A DNA stretch of 29,141 nucleotides from DATNPH01 sp036703315 (lineage in GTDB: Bacteria; Cyanobacteriota; Cyanobacteriia; Cyanobacteriales; Coleofasciculaceae). The DNA is taken from positions 1 through 29,141 of the forward strand of contig DATNPH010000027.1 of the NCBI GenBank assembly GCA_036703315.1, in the 5' to 3' direction. How positions within the stretch are numbered: the stretch's first letter is position 1; each line of letters starts with the position of its first letter. The notes under the pieces were generated by a model. That model made no database searches and had not been told where the DNA came from. It saw nothing but the letters and a program-made list of their open reading frames with translations. Both the position numbers and the translations under genes were made by a program. Below are positions 25,967-29,141 of this stretch, piece by piece.

Positions 25967-26461
25967 ATGAAAATCGACGGTTGGCTTACGTCAGCATTTT
26001 TAATTTTGTTTATGGCAACTAGTACTACAATTCTTGCCTGCACCCCGCGTGCCCGTATTGTATCTCCAAGTTCTATGAACACTCAAACCTTGCAAATTAA
26101 AAGTATTACTCTCCAAGCTAGAGAAGAGAAAAGATTGCCAACAGGACAAGCCACTACTCCCAGCCGAGATATTGGATTTGCTTCCGTCTTTGTTCGTCTT
26201 GAGAACCCTAAAGAAAAAGACGTTAATCTAATTATTAAAAGTATTAAAATTCAGAATGTTTCTGACGGTAGTCTCCAGATGACTAGCCCATCTCCACAGG
26301 AAATTCTGTTAAGACCGTTGGAAAACGCAGAGAATGTTTTCCATCTTAAAAACAAAACTGGATACTCAGGACAAGGTCAAGTCAAAGCTATTGTTACCTA
26401 TCAACTGGGAGACCAAGTGGCTGTTATTGAGTCGAGTCCAGTTGAGGTTAATAGACATTAG
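25967..26461 (+). CDS. Putative lipoprotein of unknown function
   Basis: A 164-residue protein with a hydrophobic N-terminus (LTSAFLILFMATSTT) ending in a lipobox-like ILAC, with Cys25 as the possible lipidated residue. The rest is polar and probably beta-rich (IGFASVFVRLENP, QVKAIVTYQLGDQVAVIES), suggesting an immunoglobulin- or CARDB-like fold, but no family was recognised. The Shine-Dalgarno sequence is weak. It lies 186 bases after the calpain-like gene on the same strand and could be an anchored partner of the secreted protease; that is speculation from position. Confidence 0.7.
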   Translation: MKIDGWLTSAFLILFMATSTTILACTPRARIVSPSSMNTQTLQIKSITLQAREEKRLPTGQATTPSRDIGFASVFVRLENPKEKDVNLIIKSIKIQNVSDGSLQMTSPSPQEILLRPLENAENVFHLKNKTGYSGQGQVKAIVTYQLGDQVAVIESSPVEVNRH

Positions 26462-26607
26462 TCATTAGTAAGAGCATCCTTAATGTTACTTTTCTATACG
26501 ATGAATGGGAAACTCGAGTTGAAAGCTTGTAGATATCTTGTGTAAACCCCTGAGGCTAAAACAACAGATAATCTAAGGCTTCAGACTGCATTATAAGGAG
26601 ACTCTCT

Positions 26608-27039
26608 ATGCTCAAATCTATACTCAAAACATTTTTCATCATTACTACTTTGTTCCTTGTCTCCTCAACAGCACTAGCAGTGGCTCCATTACCAACACCG
26701 AATGGCAACGGTGATTACTCGGGTAACGTGGGCTATGAAAAGTGGATTGTGGTTGACCCTGATCCGAACGGACTTAACTGCCGTTGGTCGGAGCAAGCAC
26801 CTAAGGAATGGTATGCTCCGGACGCCAATATTCCTAATTGGAATATCGGTCAGTGGCCTGTTGTTCGCCGCTTCAAAAAAGATACATCAAGCCAGTATCT
26901 TACGGCGAATCTCACCCCAGGAGGGTTTGCAACAGTTACTGATGAATTAGGCAAACCTTGGCTCAAGGTCAGCATTGGGTCTGATGAGGAAATCTGCCTT
27001 GTTCGTGCCAATGCAGACTATGTGCAACCGGTAAACTAA
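26608..27039 (+). CDS. Small secreted protein with an SH3-like domain
   Basis: A 143-residue protein with a clear Sec signal peptide (hydrophobic 5-20, cleavage probably after STALA). The mature part looks like a bacterial SH3-like domain (YEKWIVVDPDPNGLNCRWSE, then GGFATVTDELGKPWLKVSI and CLVRANADYVQPV). Two cysteines, one in each half, could form a disulfide bond. AAGGAG eight bases before the ATG is a strong ribosome site. Similar short secreted SH3-like proteins are common and uncharacterised in cyanobacteria. Same strand as the exporter and calpain genes, 146 bases after the lipoprotein gene. Confidence 0.8.
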   Translation: MLKSILKTFFIITTLFLVSSTALAVAPLPTPNGNGDYSGNVGYEKWIVVDPDPNGLNCRWSEQAPKEWYAPDANIPNWNIGQWPVVRRFKKDTSSQYLTANLTPGGFATVTDELGKPWLKVSIGSDEEICLVRANADYVQPVN

Positions 27040-27162
27040 TATAATTTCACTTTTAGTGCCATACACATCGACCCCCCAACTCTCAAGAATAAAAGCCTCT
27101 ACCTTAGATTCCCCCAAAGCATCCTACCCTGTACCACCTATCGAAAGAGCAGTCATAAAGCG

Positions 27163-27290
27163 GTTTAAGCCCCCTAAATCTCCTACTCGCTACGCTGCGT
27201 CCGCTTCGCTATCACTAAAGCTCCGGCTTAAAAAGGGGGGATTTGAGATTGATTCCCCCTTTTTAACTCTGGCTGGTGGATTTGAGGATT
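27163..27290. repeat. Dispersed cyanobacterial repeat with a terminator-like hairpin
   Basis: The motifs AAGCCCCCTAAATC, CTACGCTGCGTCCGCTTCGC and GGGGGGATTTGAGATTGATT are typical of repeats scattered through filamentous cyanobacterial genomes. Bases 27228-27239 (TTAAAAAGGGGG) pair with 27255-27266 over 12 bp with a 15-base loop; the arm ends in TTTTT on the plus strand. It lies between the convergent SH3-like gene and hlyD and could end transcription from either side. A 78-codon open frame across it (27056-27292) is considered spurious. Confidence 0.75.
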
Positions 27291-27334
27291 GAATGGCTAA
27301 TCAAAGACGAGAAGCAAGTTAAAACAAAGCCAGC

Positions 27335-28831
27335 TTATCTGACTGAAAATGCCTCGGTAAACCGACGAGTTACAGGCTCAAGCAAGAAGGTCAGGATAGA
27401 TTTTTTCCGAGTAACAATTTCTCCTGTCGCTGCCATGCCTGGAGTAAAAGCGACGTCTTGACCCCGAAGTTTAAGTGAATGTTTCTCCAGTCTAATTCTC
27501 GTGGGGAAAACTAAACCTAAATCTTTGTCCGTAATGGCATTAGGACTGACTTGAACGACGGTGCCATCAATAGTGCCAAATTCTTGGAATGGGAAGGTTG
27601 CCATCTTGACTTTTGCTTTCATCCCCTCGCGAATAAACCCAATATCACGGTTGAGGACTTTGACTTCTAGTAACAAGTCTTCGCCATCTGGAAGAATAGA
27701 AAGTAACTCTTCGCCTGCCTGTACTGGCCCTTTCGTTGCTTTGACGCTATAAACGGTACCAGTGATCGGTGCCTCAATAGTTTCCTGTTCTCGCTGCTTT
27801 TTTGCCTGCTCCAACTGACCTTCAACTGTTGTTTGTTCTTCGCGGCGCTTGTTGAGTTGAGTTAGAACCTCGCTTTTACGCTCAGACCCTACACGGGAAG
27901 CGTCGTTTTGAGCTTTTTGATAGGCTTGTTCAGCCTGACGAATTTCTTGCTCTTGAGCGGCGATGTCTTTTTCCAAAGATGTTACTTTGTCTTGAGCTTC
28001 AGTCACTTTGTTTTGAGCGTTAGTGATTTCGGCTTGAGTTCTGGTAATCTCGGCTTGAGCTTTGACAACTCTGTCTTGAGCTTCAATGTAATCGAGTCGA
28101 GGAACAGCACCGGGAGCCACTAAAGTCTCTATAGATTTTTCCCGTTGTTCAGCGAGAGCGAGGCTAGTTTGAGCTTTTGAGAGAATGCTGTTAGCGTTGA
28201 CGAAGTTGGTTTGGGCATTAGTCAGATTGGTTCTGGCGTTAACGAGGTTTTCTTGGAGACGGCTATAGCGAACTTTGGCGACATCGATCGCGGCGAGTTG
28301 GCGATTCGCTTCTGCGATCGCAGCCGCCCTAGTTGCCTCAAAGTCTTGTAAACGAGACGCTAAAAGCTGGTCTTGCAGCGCTGTTCCGGCAGTTATCCCT
28401 CCCGTCCGTTCAGCATCCAAACGCCCCAAATCTTCCCGAATCAGTTTGGCAGATTTAGCGAGGCGGTCAACTTCTGTTTGCGGCAAGTCTGGGTCACGTT
28501 CAATCAACACATCCCCCTTGGCAACGCGATCGCCTTCCTTAACGGTTACCAAGCGAATATTACCTCCACCAAGCGATCGTACTGGTCGCACCTGTACTGA
28601 GGCAATCAACTCGCCTGGAGCTACCGCTACTTCATCAACTTTGCTAAAGTGCGCCCAGGCGATCGCGCCGAATACCAATAAACTAATGGTGCCCGCCAAT
28701 AGTCGAGTGTACAGAGGCGGCAACTCTTGCACCGCCTTGCCTAATTCGTAAGATAAGTTGTCTTCTGGATTGGCAAATTGCTCTTTGGTTTGACGAGCGT
28801 GAGCGGGAGAAGAAATTATAGGAAATTGCAT
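27335..28831 (-). CDS. HlyD-family membrane fusion protein of a type I secretion system
   Basis: The periplasmic adaptor that joins an inner-membrane ABC exporter to a TolC-like channel. It has 498 residues. A short cytoplasmic N-terminus is followed by one transmembrane helix (about 42-61, LLAGTISLLVFGAIAWAHF). Next come the first half of a lipoyl domain (about 75-115), a long coiled coil (about 165-345), the second lipoyl half (TIEAPITGTVYSVKATKGPV, 351-370), and a beta-barrel domain to the end. Residues 251-285 are five heptads of the AQxxVTx type. It is on the strand opposite the exporter, about 3.7 kb beyond it, and is the natural partner for that ABC protein. The ATG at 28831 lacks a clear Shine-Dalgarno sequence. 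Confidence 0.93.
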   Translation of the reverse strand: MQFPIISSPAHARQTKEQFANPEDNLSYELGKAVQELPPLYTRLLAGTISLLVFGAIAWAHFSKVDEVAVAPGELIASVQVRPVRSLGGGNIRLVTVKEGDRVAKGDVLIERDPDLPQTEVDRLAKSAKLIREDLGRLDAERTGGITAGTALQDQLLASRLQDFEATRAAAIAEANRQLAAIDVAKVRYSRLQENLVNARTNLTNAQTNFVNANSILSKAQTSLALAEQREKSIETLVAPGAVPRLDYIEAQDRVVKAQAEITRTQAEITNAQNKVTEAQDKVTSLEKDIAAQEQEIRQAEQAYQKAQNDASRVGSERKSEVLTQLNKRREEQTTVEGQLEQAKKQREQETIEAPITGTVYSVKATKGPVQAGEELLSILPDGEDLLLEVKVLNRDIGFIREGMKAKVKMATFPFQEFGTIDGTVVQVSPNAITDKDLGLVFPTRIRLEKHSLKLRGQDVAFTPGMAATGEIVTRKKSILTFLLEPVTRRFTEAFSVR

Positions 28832-28887
28832 AAAGTTGCCATCAATGCAGGGAAATAGGCAAAAGTTAAAGTAACTGGTGAGGTTTG

Positions 28888-29019
28888 TTAGCCCGCCTAG
28901 AGTTAAAACTCCGGGCTAATAGCTCAAGTCCACTAAAGTGGACTGAAATCCTTGTAGAGTTAACGCTTTAGTCGTCTTTAGACGACTTGAACTATGAGCC
29001 AGGGACTTGAGTCCCTGGC
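28888..29019. repeat. Cluster of four palindromes (REP/MITE-like element)
   Basis: Four hairpins in 132 bases. (1) 28888-28919: TTAGCCCG/CGGGCTAA plus the inner GAGTT/AACTC. (2) 28927-28944: AGTCCACT/AGTGGACT. (3) 28970-28987: AGTCGTCT/AGACGACT. (4) 28998-29019: GCCAGGGAC/GTCCCTGGC with loop TTGA. Each contains a variant of CTCAAGTC or AGTC near its stem. It lies between the right-edge gene and hlyD, upstream of hlyD. The architecture resembles dispersed palindromic elements of cyanobacteria. It could also shape mRNA ends. Confidence 0.8.
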
Positions 29020-29100
29020 GGATGAGTAAGCAAATGCAGCGTCTCACTAGAAGTAATAACTAATCCGTTTATAGCACTCAGATGTGCCATCACTCTTGTC

Positions 29101-29141
29101 TTATCGCCATTCGCCTTGAACCACAAAAGCCGCCCAGTAAT
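29101..29141 (-). CDS. C-terminal end of a probable CHAT-domain protein, cut by window edge
   Basis: The last twelve codons read YWAAFVVQGEWR and stop at 29101-29103. CHAT (caspase HetF-associated with TPR) proteins commonly end in a motif of the form 'hPYYWAaFvl.Gew', so this is probably the end of such a protein, a caspase-like cysteine protease or scaffold. Only about 41 bases are visible, so the catalytic His/Cys cannot be checked. Same strand as hlyD, with the palindrome cluster between them. Confidence 0.45.
   Translation of the reverse strand, partial: YWAAFVVQGEWR

Noticed and set aside
27056..27292. 78-codon plus-strand open frame between the SH3-like gene and hlyD
   Set aside because: It runs through a dispersed repeat and its hairpin; the composition is repeat-derived and it has no ribosome site.
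28275..28751. 158-codon plus-strand open frame
   Set aside because: It lies wholly antisense to hlyD and has a Ser/Ala/Arg-rich composition typical of shadow frames.
1..29141. Frequent GCGATCGC octamers as a special signal
   Set aside because: This is the genome-wide cyanobacterial HIP1 sequence; it helps identify the phylum but is not specific to any gene here.

Overview
The window is cyanobacterial chromosome. The evidence is the split RNA polymerase genes (rpoB, rpoC1, rpoC2 with the long beta'' insertion), many GCGATCGC (HIP1) octamers, heptanucleotide tandem repeats and other dispersed repeats typical of filamentous or morphologically complex cyanobacteria, and a gene order (rpsT, tatD, rpoB, rpoC1, rpoC2) known from that phylum. 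The genus cannot be told from this sequence alone.

Left part (1-2.5 kb). The left edge cuts an IS607-type serine transposase after its first 27 codons. Next comes a nickel/copper-sensing CsoR/RcnR-family repressor that looks like InrS, then a 460-base intergenic region and an HtrA/Deg serine protease on the plus strand. A strong hairpin separates htrA from the convergent rpoC2.

Central housekeeping block (2.5-15.8 kb). On the minus strand, rpsT, tatD, rpoB, rpoC1 and rpoC2 lie in transcription order. Their gaps hold hairpins and, before rpoC1, a heptad array that carries the Shine-Dalgarno sequence. hisD diverges from rpsT and is followed by a universal stress protein gene.

Signalling (15.8-20 kb). 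A large soluble histidine kinase with six PAS domains and no neighbouring response regulator overlaps the 3' end of the usp gene. Beyond it are an AT-rich gap with one possible 54-residue ORF and a small SRPBCC-like hypothetical gene.

Secretion and protease block (20.2-29.1 kb). A leaderless parvulin-type prolyl isomerase overlaps an ABC exporter gene by 52 bases. The exporter carries a cyclic-nucleotide-binding-like domain and a C39-like domain, and both have lost key residues. Downstream is a leaderless calpain-family cysteine protease (two PPC domains, then a C2 catalytic domain), then a putative lipoprotein and a small secreted SH3-like protein. Facing them on the minus strand are an HlyD membrane fusion protein, a cluster of four palindromes, and at the right edge the last 12 codons of what looks like a CHAT-domain (caspase-like) protein. 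The most interesting reading is a type I secretion system with its own prolyl isomerase and a calpain-like protease as cargo. No TolC-type outer membrane protein is present in the window. The cargo assignment is inference from gene order and from the absence of a Sec signal.
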